Shown here: positions 9,102 to 18,200 of the stretch, piece by piece | Layout: every line of letters begins with the position of its first letter | Position numbering within the stretch: the stretch's first letter is position 1 | Notes under the pieces: generated by a model | The model's input: the letters and a program-made list of their open reading frames with translations, nothing else | Database searches by the model: none | What the model was told of the DNA's origin: nothing | Program-made: the position numbers and the translations under genes | DNA from: Streptomyces alboniger | GTDB taxonomy: Bacteria > Actinomycetota > Actinomycetes > Streptomycetales > Streptomycetaceae | Assembly (NCBI RefSeq): GCF_008704395.1 | Contig: NZ_CP023695.1 | Coordinates: 1,488,001 to 1,552,000 of the forward strand | Length of the DNA stretch: 64,000 bases | Direction of reading: 5' to 3'

Positions 9102-9742
9102 CGCCCGACGTACCCGCCCCCACCGCCTCCTACGAGCCCACCCGCGGCTTCACCGGCCGCGCCCGCGCCGCCGACCGCGACCCGCGCCTGCCGCCCGGCC
9201 AGTACGACGCGCGCGACGGCTGGCCCGTCCTGTCCGCCGAGGTGACCCCGCGGCTGACCGCCGCCGAGTGGACGTTCCGTATCGACGGGCTCGTGGCGGC
9301 GCCGCGCACCTGGACCTGGGACGAGGCGCACGCGCTGCCTCCTTCCGAGTACCGCGGCGACATCCACTGCGTGACCAGCTGGTCCAAGTTCGGGGTGCGC
9401 TTCGGCGGGGTGAGCCTGGACACGTTCCTCGCCGCCGCCCGCCCCCTCCCCGGGGCCTCGCACGTCGTCGCGTACTCCCACACCGGCTACACCACCAGCC
9501 TGCCGCTCGATGACGTGACGGGCGGCAAGGCGTGGATCGTCTGGGAGTACGAGGACGGGCCGCTGCCCGCCGAGCACGGCGGGCCCGCCCGGCTGATCGT
9601 GCCCCACCTCTACTTCTGGAAGAGCGCCAAGTGGATCGCGGGGCTGCGCCTGCTGGACCGCGACGAGCCGGGCTTCTGGGAGCAGAACGGCTACCACCAC
9701 CGGGGCGACCCGTGGGCCGAGGAGCGTTACGCAGGTGACTGA
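9098..9742 (+). CDS. Sulfite-oxidase-like molybdopterin oxidoreductase
   Basis: A 214-residue single-domain oxidoreductase of the molybdopterin-binding (SUOX/MsrP) fold. The conserved Mo-ligating cysteine is Cys91 in DIHCVTSWSKFG; HLYFWKSAKW near residue 170 is the usual C-terminal core. There is no Tat or Sec signal peptide and no dimerisation or haem domain, so it is probably cytoplasmic. The ATG overlaps the deaminase stop and the end overlaps the flavin reductase start, so the pair should be made together. The substrate is not visible from sequence. Confidence 0.88.
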   Translation: MTPDVPAPTASYEPTRGFTGRARAADRDPRLPPGQYDARDGWPVLSAEVTPRLTAAEWTFRIDGLVAAPRTWTWDEAHALPPSEYRGDIHCVTSWSKFGVRFGGVSLDTFLAAARPLPGASHVVAYSHTGYTTSLPLDDVTGGKAWIVWEYEDGPLPAEHGGPARLIVPHLYFWKSAKWIAGLRLLDRDEPGFWEQNGYHHRGDPWAEERYAGD

Positions 9743-10490
9743 GAACCCGCAGGACGTCTTCGTGCCGCCGACGCGGTTCGCCGTGCCCGGCCGGATCGCC
9801 GTGAGCGGCGGCGCCGCGGCCCTGTGGCAGCGCGCGCTGATCACGGACATCCGCCGGGAGACCCCGGCCGTTTCGACGTTCCGTCTCAAGGTCCCCGACT
9901 GGCAGGGGCACTTGCCCGGCCAGCACCTCATGCTGCGGCTCACGGCGGCGGACGGCTACGTCGCCCAGCGGCACTACTCCATCGCCTCCGCGCCCGAGGG
10001 GAGCGGCGAGATCGAGCTGACCCTCGACCATGTGCCCGGCGGGGAGGTGTCGGGGCATCTGCACACCGTCGCCCGCGTGGGCGACACGGTCGAGGTGCGC
10101 GGGCCGCTGTCCGGCTTCTTCGCCTGGCCGGGCGACCGCCCCGCACTGCTGCTCGGCGCCGGGTCGGGCGTGGTGCCGCTGATGTCGATGGTCCGCCACC
10201 ACCGCCGCACGGGCCTCGGCCTGCCCCTGCGCCTGGTCGTCTCGGCGCGCACGCCCGAGGACCTGATCTACGCCGACGAGTACGCCGATGAGACCACCGT
10301 CGTCCTGACCCGCACCGAAGGCCGTCTGAGCGCGGGGCACTTGGCGCCCTTCCTGGGCGACGGGGGGCGGCCCGAGGGCGGCTGGGAAGCGTACATCTGC
10401 GGCTCCAACGGTTTCGCGGAGCACGCCTCACGGCTTCTGGTGGAGGGCGGCCAGCCGGTGGACCGGATCAGGATCGAACGCTTCGGCTGA
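9735..10490 (+). CDS. FAD-dependent ferredoxin/flavodoxin-reductase-like protein
   Basis: A 251-residue FNR-family reductase. The FAD-binding motif RHYSIASAP is at 79-87, the NAD(P) nucleotide loop GAGSGVVPLM at 141-150, and the C-terminal family motif is CGSNGF, where CGP/CGS is usual. There is no 2Fe-2S domain. It starts at GTG 9735, overlapping the sulfite-oxidase-like gene by 8 bases, and is the likely electron partner of that protein. The electron donor (NADH or NADPH) cannot be told. Confidence 0.87.
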   Translation: MTENPQDVFVPPTRFAVPGRIAVSGGAAALWQRALITDIRRETPAVSTFRLKVPDWQGHLPGQHLMLRLTAADGYVAQRHYSIASAPEGSGEIELTLDHVPGGEVSGHLHTVARVGDTVEVRGPLSGFFAWPGDRPALLLGAGSGVVPLMSMVRHHRRTGLGLPLRLVVSARTPEDLIYADEYADETTVVLTRTEGRLSAGHLAPFLGDGGRPEGGWEAYICGSNGFAEHASRLLVEGGQPVDRIRIERFG

Positions 10491-10533
10491 AGCCGCGCCG
10501 CGCCGCGCCGCGCAGGGGACATAATCGGCTCAC

Positions 10534-10569
10534 ACATCGGATGTCTGTCGAACGTCGGATGTCTGTCGA
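10534..10569 (+). promoter_or_regulatory. Operator-like tandem repeat before the FadR-type regulator
   Basis: TCGGATGTCTGTCGA occurs twice (10537-10551 and 10555-10569), 18 bases apart. The first copy is part of the palindrome ACATC-G-GATGT (10534-10544) and the second of a near-palindrome ACGTC-G-GATGT. The pair ends 26 bases before the regulator start codon, a natural place for autoregulation. The binding protein is inferred. Confidence 0.5.
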
Positions 10570-10595
10570 TTGCTGCTTCTTGAGGCGAGGTCCCC

Positions 10596-11267
10596 ATGGC
10601 TGTCACCGACGAAGCCATCGAGAAGATCAAGGAAATGATCGTCTCGGGTGTGCTGCGTCCCGGCGACCGGCTCCCCAAGGAGAGCGAACTCGCCGCCGGC
10701 CTCGGCCTCTCCCGCAACTCCCTGCGCGAGGCGGTCCGCGCCCTCTCGCTGATGCGCATCCTCGACGTGCGCCAGGGCGACGGCACGTACGTAACCAGTC
10801 TGGACCCCCAACTCCTCCTGGAGGCGCTGGGTTTCGTCGTCGACTTCCACCGCGACGACACGGTCCTGGAGTTCCTCGGCGTGCGCCGCATCCTCGAACC
10901 GGCGGCCACCGCGATGGCCTGCGCCCGCATCACGGAGGAGGAGCTGGACGCGCTGACCCGACAGTTGGACGATCTGGGGGACGCGCCCTCCGTGGAGGAG
11001 CTGGTCGCCTGCGACCTGGAGTTCCACCGCGGCATCGTCCAGTCGTCCGGGAACTCCGTTCTGTGCTCCCTGCTCGACGGTCTGTCCGGGCCCACCACCC
11101 GGGCCCCCGTCCGGCGCGGCCTGACCCAGGAGGACGCCGTCAGCCGCACGCTCCACGAGCACCACGCGATCCTGACGGCGCTGCGCGACCGGGACGCGGA
11201 GGCGGCGAGGTCCTGGGCGACCGTGCACATCGCGAGCGTGGAGCGGTGGCTGCGCTCCACGCTGTGA
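10596..11267 (+). CDS. FadR-subfamily GntR transcriptional regulator
   Basis: A 223-residue regulator: an N-terminal winged helix (about 1-72, with LPKESELAAGLGLSRNSLRE as recognition region) and a C-terminal all-helical FCD domain (about 85-215) with His/Asp/Glu residues (CDLEFHRGI, LHEHHAIL) that in this family bind a metal and a carboxylate ligand. GAGG precedes the ATG. It follows the flavin reductase on the same strand but after a gap holding its own repeated operator-like sequence. The ligand is unknown. Confidence 0.9.
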   Translation: MAVTDEAIEKIKEMIVSGVLRPGDRLPKESELAAGLGLSRNSLREAVRALSLMRILDVRQGDGTYVTSLDPQLLLEALGFVVDFHRDDTVLEFLGVRRILEPAATAMACARITEEELDALTRQLDDLGDAPSVEELVACDLEFHRGIVQSSGNSVLCSLLDGLSGPTTRAPVRRGLTQEDAVSRTLHEHHAILTALRDRDAEAARSWATVHIASVERWLRSTL

Positions 11268-11440
11268 CACCGGCGCACTCCACTGCGTGACGAGGTTCGC
11301 GTCTCCGCCCGAACCCGCCGTTTCCCGGCGCCTCCCCTGGGCAGTGATCATGCACTCCCCCACGCAAGGGGGCTGCGGAGGGCCCCCGCCGACGCCGTAA
11401 GGTTGGGGCGTACGCAAGGGAACGTCGGAAGGAGGCCTGG

Positions 11441-12436
11441 GTGATCGAGCTCGAGGGGGTTCCCGAGCTGGTCGACCCGGTCATGGTGGCCGCGTTCGAG
11501 GGCTGGAACGACGCCGGCGACGCCGCCTCCACCGCGGTCGCGCACCTCGACAAGGAGTGGAAGGGCGAGGTGTTCGCGGCGCTGGACGCCGAGGACTACT
11601 ACGACTTCCAGGTCAACCGCCCGACCGTCTGGCTCGACGACGGGGTCCGCAAGATCACGTGGCCGACGACCCGGCTCTCGGTGGTCCGCGTCGGCGGCGA
11701 CAAGCCGCGTGACCTCGTCCTGGTCCGCGGAATCGAGCCGTCCATGCGCTGGCGGTCGTTCTGCAACGAGATCCTCGGCTTCGCCCACGAGCTGGGCGTC
11801 GAACTGGTAGTGATCATGGGTGCGCTGCTGGGTGACACCCCGCACACCCGTCCCGTCCCGGTCAGCGGCGTCACGTCCGACCCGGACCTGGCGCGCACGA
11901 TGGACCTGGAGGAGACCAAGTACGAGGGCCCGACGGGCATCGTCGGCATCCTCCAGGAGGCGTGCACGCACGCGGGCGTCCCGGCCGTCAGCCTCTGGGC
12001 CGCCGTCCCGCACTACGTCTCGCAGCCGCCGAACCCCAAGGCCACGCTCGCGCTCCTCAACCGCCTGGAAGACCTGATCGACCTGCGCATCCCGCTGGGC
12101 GAGCTGGCCGAGGACGCGCGCGCCTGGCAGTTGGGCGTCGACCAGCTGGCCGCCGAGGACAGCGAGGTCGCCGAGTACGTCCAGTCCCTGGAGGAGGCGC
12201 GGGACACCGCCGAACTCCCGGAGGCCTCGGGCGAGGCCATCGCCCGGGAGTTCGAGCGCTATCTGCGGCGGCGTGACGGGGACGGAGGGGCGTTCCTGCG
12301 CGACGCTCCGGCCGACCGGACGCGCCCGCCGAAGCCCAAGCCCAGCCCGCGGGCCGGCCAGGACGCCGAAGGGCCGGGCGCCGAGGGCGAGAGCGACGGC
12401 GAGGGTTCCGGCGCGGCCGATTCCTCGGACGACTGA
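11441..12436 (+). CDS. PAC2-family protein
   Basis: A 331-residue protein with a PAC2 fold over about residues 1-270 (opening VMVAAFEGWNDAGDAAS, then the LVLVRGIEPSMRW and VVIMGALLGDTPHTRP segments) and a disordered, acidic, Pro-rich C-terminal tail of about 55 residues. PAC2 proteins are related to eukaryotic proteasome-assembly chaperones; in actinobacteria the role is not established. GTG 11441 has AAGGAGG 5 bases upstream. It is monocistronic, closed by a strong hairpin. Confidence 0.88.
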   Translation: MIELEGVPELVDPVMVAAFEGWNDAGDAASTAVAHLDKEWKGEVFAALDAEDYYDFQVNRPTVWLDDGVRKITWPTTRLSVVRVGGDKPRDLVLVRGIEPSMRWRSFCNEILGFAHELGVELVVIMGALLGDTPHTRPVPVSGVTSDPDLARTMDLEETKYEGPTGIVGILQEACTHAGVPAVSLWAAVPHYVSQPPNPKATLALLNRLEDLIDLRIPLGELAEDARAWQLGVDQLAAEDSEVAEYVQSLEEARDTAELPEASGEAIAREFERYLRRRDGDGGAFLRDAPADRTRPPKPKPSPRAGQDAEGPGAEGESDGEGSGAADSSDD

Positions 12437-12450
12437 GGCTTCTTTCCCAC

Positions 12451-12486
12451 CAGTAGGGCGGTTCCCGTACGGGGGCCGCCCTACTG
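12451..12486 (+). terminator. Hairpin terminator after the PAC2 gene
   Basis: Perfect 11-bp stem (CAGTAGGGCGG / CCGCCCTACTG) with a 14-base loop, 14 bases after the stop. The rest of the 247-base gap to the subtilase gene holds an AT-richer patch (about 12535-12590) where its promoter may lie. Confidence 0.75.
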
Positions 12487-12683
12487 CTGTGTCTCTTGCC
12501 GCCGTGCCTGTGGCTTGCCGCGCCTGTGGCCGAATTGCACGGGTTTCCCTTTTCAACTTCTTCTCAAACACCGTTGCTCAAAACAGGGGTGGACGTCTCG
12601 GTCCGCGAGGAGCAGGGTGTGCCCCGAAGGCGCGGCGCAGCGCCCGGCACGGCACCCGAAGGAGCGAAGGGAGCGGTGAAGCG

Positions 12684-14441
12684 ATGACCGACCAGGCAGA
12701 CCCGGTACGGGAACCAGGCGCCGGCGGGCCGGGCCCCGACGGGGCGGGATTCACCTACCGAGGAGCCGAGCAGGAGCTGATCGTCGTGGCCCGGCCCGAG
12801 GCCCGGCTGCGGGCCGCGGAGCGGGAGGTCCACTCGGCGTCCGGCTCCGACGTGTCGGCCCTCAACATGTTCCTCTCCGACGAACAGCTCGCCCTGGAAC
12901 CGCTGTTCGGCAACGAGGACCGGCTGCGGGCCGCCGCCCCCACCCGCATCGCCGAGGACGACGTGCCCGACCTGGCCCTCTTCTACCGTGTGCGCGGCGG
13001 CGAGGACCGGGCGCAGGAGCTGCGCTCGCGGATGGCGGCGCTGCCCGGCATCGACACGGCGTACGTCAAGCCGGGCGCCGTCCCGGCGTCCGTCGACCCC
13101 TCGCCGACCGGCCCGCCCGACCTCGACGAGACGTCCTCGCGCCGCAAGGAGGGCATGCCGGCCACGCCCGACTTCACCGGCCGCCAGGGCTACCTGAACC
13201 CGGCGCCCGAGGGAGTCGACGCCCGCTGGGCCTGGCAGCGCCTCGGCGGCTCGGGCGAGGGCGTCACGGTCATCGACGTCGAGGGCGCCTGGCAGCTGCG
13301 CCACGAGGACCTCGCCGCCAAGCTGGCGGGCGTCGTACTCGGCACGCCCCTCCAGGACCTGGCCTGGCGCAACCACGGCACCGCCGTCATCGGCGTCATC
13401 GGCGGCGACCGCAACGGCCTCGGCATCACCGGTATCGCGCCGCAGGCCGTGACGGCGGCCGCCTCCTTCCAGCCGCTCGGCACGGCTGCCACCATCCACG
13501 CGGCGGCCGAGCGGCTGGGCCGCGGCGACATCATCCTGATCGAACTGCACCGCCCGGGGCCGAGGTTCGACTTCGAGCGGCGCGACGACCAGAAGGGGTA
13601 CGTCGCGATCGAGTGGTGGCCGGACGACTACGCCGCGGTGCGCCATGCCACGGCGAAGGGCGTGCTCGTGGTGGCCGCCGCGGGCAACGGCGGCGAGTCC
13701 CTCGACGACGCGGTGTACGAGCGCGGGCCGGACGGTTTCCCCTCCTGGTGGCGCAACCCGTTCAACCCCTCCAACCGTTCCTCGGGCGCGGTCCTGATCG
13801 GCGCGGGCGCACCGCCGCCCGGCACGCACGGCCGCGACCACGGACCCGACCGCTCGCGCCTCGCGTTCTCCAACTTCGGCGGCCGCGTGGACGCGCAGGG
13901 CTGGGGCCGCGAGACCACCACGACCGGCGGCTTCTGGGACCGGCCCGGTGACCTCCAGGGCGGCACCGAGGAGATCGCCTGGTACACCGACACGTTCTCC
14001 GGCACGTCCTCCGCGTCGACGATCGTGGTCGGGGCACTGGCCACGCTGCAAGGCATGCTGAAGGCCGCGGGCCAGCAGCCGATGACGCCGGACCGGGCCC
14101 GTGCCGTACTGCGCTGCACGGGCTCGCCGCAGCAGGACGCGCCGGGCAGGCCCGCGTCGCAGCGGATAGGCAACCGCCCCGACATCAAGGCGGCGGTCGC
14201 GAACCTGCTGCCGTCGGCGGTGGGTTCGGGGCGGGCCGAGCGGTACTGGGACGAGCTGCTCCCGTATCCGCCGCAACTCCCGCCGAGGCTCCGGCTGTTC
14301 GTGGCCGGAGAGTGGCGCAACCTCGTCAACCCGTCCCCGGAGACGCGCCAGGCGGTGCACGCCGCCTTCGCCGGGGGCCGGCCGGACGTACGCGTCTGGT
14401 ACACGGACGACGAGATCGTCGGCCTGGTCGTGACGGGTTGA
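12684..14441 (+). CDS. Cytoplasmic-looking subtilisin-like serine protease
   Basis: A 585-residue S8-family protease. The triad is visible: Asp198 in VTVIDVEG, His231 in WRNHGTAVIG and Ser442 in FSGTSSAST, with the oxyanion Asn335 in AAAGNGG. Residues 25-160 form an N-terminal region that may be a propeptide-like or recognition domain; there is no signal peptide or membrane segment, which is unusual because most S8 enzymes are exported. The last 60 residues form a small domain that recurs in the next gene product. ATG 12684 has GGGAG upstream; the longer open frame starting inside the PAC2 gene is rejected. The substrate is unknown. Confidence 0.85.
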   Translation: MTDQADPVREPGAGGPGPDGAGFTYRGAEQELIVVARPEARLRAAEREVHSASGSDVSALNMFLSDEQLALEPLFGNEDRLRAAAPTRIAEDDVPDLALFYRVRGGEDRAQELRSRMAALPGIDTAYVKPGAVPASVDPSPTGPPDLDETSSRRKEGMPATPDFTGRQGYLNPAPEGVDARWAWQRLGGSGEGVTVIDVEGAWQLRHEDLAAKLAGVVLGTPLQDLAWRNHGTAVIGVIGGDRNGLGITGIAPQAVTAAASFQPLGTAATIHAAAERLGRGDIILIELHRPGPRFDFERRDDQKGYVAIEWWPDDYAAVRHATAKGVLVVAAAGNGGESLDDAVYERGPDGFPSWWRNPFNPSNRSSGAVLIGAGAPPPGTHGRDHGPDRSRLAFSNFGGRVDAQGWGRETTTTGGFWDRPGDLQGGTEEIAWYTDTFSGTSSASTIVVGALATLQGMLKAAGQQPMTPDRARAVLRCTGSPQQDAPGRPASQRIGNRPDIKAAVANLLPSAVGSGRAERYWDELLPYPPQLPPRLRLFVAGEWRNLVNPSPETRQAVHAAFAGGRPDVRVWYTDDEIVGLVVTG

Positions 14442-14496
14442 CGGTACGACCAGTACGGGCTGAAGGACACAACCATTGAGGGAAGGTGGCACCCGC

Positions 14497-15108
14497 ATGA
14501 GCACCACCCCGCAGATGAGTCAGTCGGGACAGCAGCACCAGGGCCCGAGCACAGCCCCGCCGCAGCAGGAACAGCAGCAAGGGCAGCAGCAGGGCCGACA
14601 GCAGTTCGGTCCCCAGCAGGGCATCCAGGGCCAGCAGGGCTTCCAAGGGCAGCAGCCGGGCATGCAGGGACAAGGCATGCAGGGGCAGGGCATGCAGGGG
14701 CAGGGCATGCAGGGGCAGGGCATGCAGTCCGGTGGCCAGGGGACGCAGCAGATCCCGCCGCAGCTGCACCGGCAGATCCAGCAGCTCGGGCAGCAGCAGC
14801 CGTTCCAGCAACTGCTCCAGCAGTTCGGCCAGGAGCAGCAGCAGATCCCGCAGGCGCAGGCGCCCGAGATCTCCACGCAGGCGCTCGCGTCGAACGTGGC
14901 GACGGCGTTCTGGGACGTCGTCGAGCCCCTTCCGGGCCAGGCGTCGACCCTCTATCTGTACATCGAGGACACCTGGAGGGCGTTCATCGATCCCAGCCCG
15001 CACACCCACGACGAGGTCCAGAGGGCGTTCGCCTTCGGGCACCAGGTGATCGGCTACTACGACTCCGCCAACCCGTCGTACCTGCTGGCCATCGTGGTCA
15101 GCAAGTGA
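14497..15108 (+). CDS. Gln-rich repeat protein sharing the subtilase C-terminal domain
   Basis: A 203-residue protein. Residues 1-125 are almost only Gln, Gly and Pro, with five GMQGQ-type repeats at about 55-79; residues 145-203 form a compact domain (LYLYIEDTWRAFIDPSP ... LLAIVVS) alignable with the subtilase end (LRLFVAGEWRNLVNPSP ... IVGLVVT). ATG 14497 is preferred to TTG 14476 because GAAGGTGG lies 7 bases upstream. The gene follows the protease by 55 bases, presumably in one operon. No family name is recognised; an adaptor, inhibitor or substrate of the protease is inferred. Confidence 0.75.
   Translation: MSTTPQMSQSGQQHQGPSTAPPQQEQQQGQQQGRQQFGPQQGIQGQQGFQGQQPGMQGQGMQGQGMQGQGMQGQGMQSGGQGTQQIPPQLHRQIQQLGQQQPFQQLLQQFGQEQQQIPQAQAPEISTQALASNVATAFWDVVEPLPGQASTLYLYIEDTWRAFIDPSPHTHDEVQRAFAFGHQVIGYYDSANPSYLLAIVVSK
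14659..14733 (+). repeat. Five tandem 15-bp repeats inside the Gln-rich gene
   Basis: Units of GGCATGCAGGGGCAG: three exact copies (14674-14718), one with two changes before (14659-14673) and a diverged one after (14719-14733). Each encodes GMQGQ. Copy number could vary between strains by slippage. Confidence 0.9.
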
Positions 15109-15144
15109 CCCGCACGCGAGTCGCGCGCCTCGCGTGAACACACG

Positions 15145-15180
15145 GCGGCGCCGGGCGGAGGGTTCCCCGCCCGGCGCCGC
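15145..15180. terminator. Bidirectional hairpin terminator
   Basis: Perfect 14-bp stem (GCGGCGCCGGGCGG / CCGCCCGGCGCCGC) with an 8-base loop, between the convergent Gln-rich protein gene and the GH31 gene. Confidence 0.75.
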
Positions 15181-15210
15181 TCCCTTGCGCCCGCGCGCGG
15201 TCGACCGCGT

Positions 15211-18200
15211 CTACGCGCAGGTGAACCGGGCCGCCGCCCAGTCCGCGTGGTCCCCGCTCCTGGACCCGTTGGTGTCCGTCACCTTCAGCTCCACGTGCCG
15301 GGCTCCGCGCACGTCGACGTCCACCGGGACGGTCGCCGACGCGCCCGTCACCTTCGGCGAGGTCCACAGCACCTTGCCGTCGGCCTCGACCGAGAAGGCC
15401 ACCTCTCCGTAGCCGTTGATCTCGTCGTCGATGCCCACGTCGGCGGTGAACGCGGAGCAGCGTCCGCCCGGATAGACCTCGATGACGGAGTTGGCGTGCG
15501 TGCCGATCCCCTTCTCGTACGTCTTTCCGGCGAGGGTCAGTGTGCGGCCGTCGCCGGCGCCCGACTCGCCGTTGCTGCGGTCGCGTTCGGCGGGACCGTA
15601 GCCGTTGGTGGACTTCAGCCACACCATGTCGCTCGCCCAGGTGTCCTTGCCGGGGGCCTCGGGCATCACACCGAGCGCGAACCGCTGGAGGGCGGTGCGG
15701 TCCTGGCCTGCCGAGCGGTAGCGGGCGGTCGCGGTGAGCGGCTGTTCGCCCGGGTCCGCGCCCTTGGGCGGGGTGACGGCCACCTCGACGCGGCGCGTGG
15801 TGCCCGCCGGGATCCGCCCGGTCTTCGTGGCGGCGACGGTCCATCCCCCGGGCGCGTCGAGGGTGACGTCCACGTCGGTGGCGTCCTTCGTGCCCGCCGT
15901 GACGTCGACGGCGACCTTGCCCGGCGTGCCCGCGCCGAGCTCCTGGCCCGCGGGCACACCGACGGTGGCGGCCGCGCCGGGCACGGCACCGCCGACGGCG
16001 CTTGTGTCGTCGAGGGTCAGTTCGAAGGCGCGGCCGGTCCGCAGAGAAGGCGTCTTGACCTTCACCACGCCGCCGCGGTCGTCCCGGTCGTAGAACCAGC
16101 CCCGCCCGGCCTTCTCGTACGCGCCCTTGGACGCGAGCCGCGGCAGCGCGCGTCCGTCCAGCTCGACGCGGCTCGGCGCGTCCCCGGTGTGCAGCGTGAA
16201 CGCGTAGGGCCTGCTGCTCTGCTTGCCCTTGAACTCGCCCTCGCTCGCGCCGATCCGCACGCTGACGTCGCCCGCTCCGGAGCGCGGTGCCCGCACGTCG
16301 GCGCGCTGTGTGGCGTACTCGCCTGCGCGGTGGCGCCGGGTCACGCCGTCGTCCTCGTACAGCTCGAAGGAGGACTTCCCCTGCGGGTAGATGTCCCAGG
16401 CGAGCGGCGAGTCGGCTTCGCGGTCCTCGTAGGAGCGTATTCCGCCGGGCCACATGGGCACGCTCGCGCCGCCCCTGACGAACAGCGGCAGGGTGTCGAG
16501 GGGCGCGCTGTAGCCGTCGACGGTGGTGGGGCCCCGGTAGATGCGCCCGCTCCAGTAGTCGGTCCAGGTGCCCTTCGGCAGGTAGATGCCGTCGCGGGTG
16601 GCGGTGTCCTTGTAGACGGGTGCGACGAGGAAGTCCTCGCCGGTCAGGAATTCGTACTTGGCGGCGTCGGTCGGGGCCTTCGGGTCGTCCGGGTACTCCA
16701 GGGCCAGCGGACGCACGGCGCCCACCCCGGTCTTCGTCGCCTCATGGGCGTACGAGTAGAGGTAGGGCAGCAGTGACTCGTGCAGCTTCAGGTACCTGCG
16801 GTTGATGGAGGTGTACGGCTCGCCGTAGCGGAAGGGCTGCTTGTCGCTGGCGGCCCAGCCGTCCATCGTCATCGTGACCGGCAGGAACATCTTCCACTGG
16901 AGGTCGCGTACGTACGTCTTGGGGCTGCCGCCGAAGATGCCGTCGACGTCACCGGTCGTGTAGGCGAGGCCGGACATGGTGGACCCGGCGTAGGTGGGGA
17001 TCTGCCAGCGGATGTACTCCCAGCTGCCGCTCTGGTCGCCGGACCACTGCACGCCGCAGCGCTGCGCGCCGGACCAGCTCTCTGGGGCCCAGGTGAAACC
17101 GCGGGCGTCGCTGTGGTCCTCGATGCCCTTGTAGGCGTCCTTGCAGCCGTCCAGCGCCTTCTTGTAGCCGTCGCCGACCCAGGCGACGTCCAGCTTGGCG
17201 ACGCGCTGGCCCGCCTTGACCTGCTCGGCGATCTTTTCGAGGCCGTCCTCGGTCCACAGGCCCATCTTCATCTTGCGTTCGGCGAGGCCCTTGGAGGTCT
17301 CGGGGAGGTCCTCGTAGCCGCAGCCGTAGCCGTCGTTGACGAGCATCCAGCCGTTGGGCATGTCGTGCTGGACATAGCCGTCGGCGACCTTGAGGGAGTC
17401 CAGGGTGCGCCGCTCACCGCGGTTGGCGTTGTGGAGGTAGCAGTCGGCGTCGCCGATCTCCATGCCGTAGACGGGCGGCAGGAAGGGCTTGCCGGTGAGC
17501 CGGGTGTACTGCCCGATGACGTCCTTGGCCGCATCGTCGCCCTTGCCCGCGAAGTAGTAGGCGTCGAAGCGCTGTTCCTTCGCGGTGGCGGTCACGGGCT
17601 CCGCGAAGTCGTAGGTGTTGGGGGCGTAGGTGTTCCGGAAGACGCCGTAACCGGCCGTGGAGAGGTAGAACGGCACGGAGTTGGGGTGCCCGCCGTCGTT
17701 CCACTCGTAGTCGACGCTGACCTCGACCTTCTTGCCGCGGTGCGAGGTGTTGCCGCGGCCGTTCTGCATCCCGGCTCCGTAGAACTGCTCGTCGGCGCCG
17801 CGCGCGAGGCTCTGCGTGGTCGTGTCCTTCGTCCAGGTGAGGCCCTTGGTCTCGGCCCACACCCGGGTGCCGTCGGCGCGGTACAGGGCGAAGCGCAGCG
17901 GCGACTTGTAGGCGCGCAGCGTCACCTTGGAGGTGCTCAGCTCGTAACGGTCGCCCTTCTCCCTCCACTTGGTGCGCGGCACCTTCCCCTGGGGCAGGAC
18001 GATGTCCTTGCCCGTGGGGTCGGTGAACGTGCCGTCGGGGGCGAGTTCGATGCGGAAGGTCTCCGCGGAGACGAAGCTGACGCGGGCGACGGCGGCACCG
18101 GCGGTCAGCCGGTAAACGCCCCCCTCGGCATCGAACCCGGTGACGTCCCCGACGGTGGTGGTCTCGTCGGCGGCCCGCGCGGCCTCGCCGCCGGGCACGG

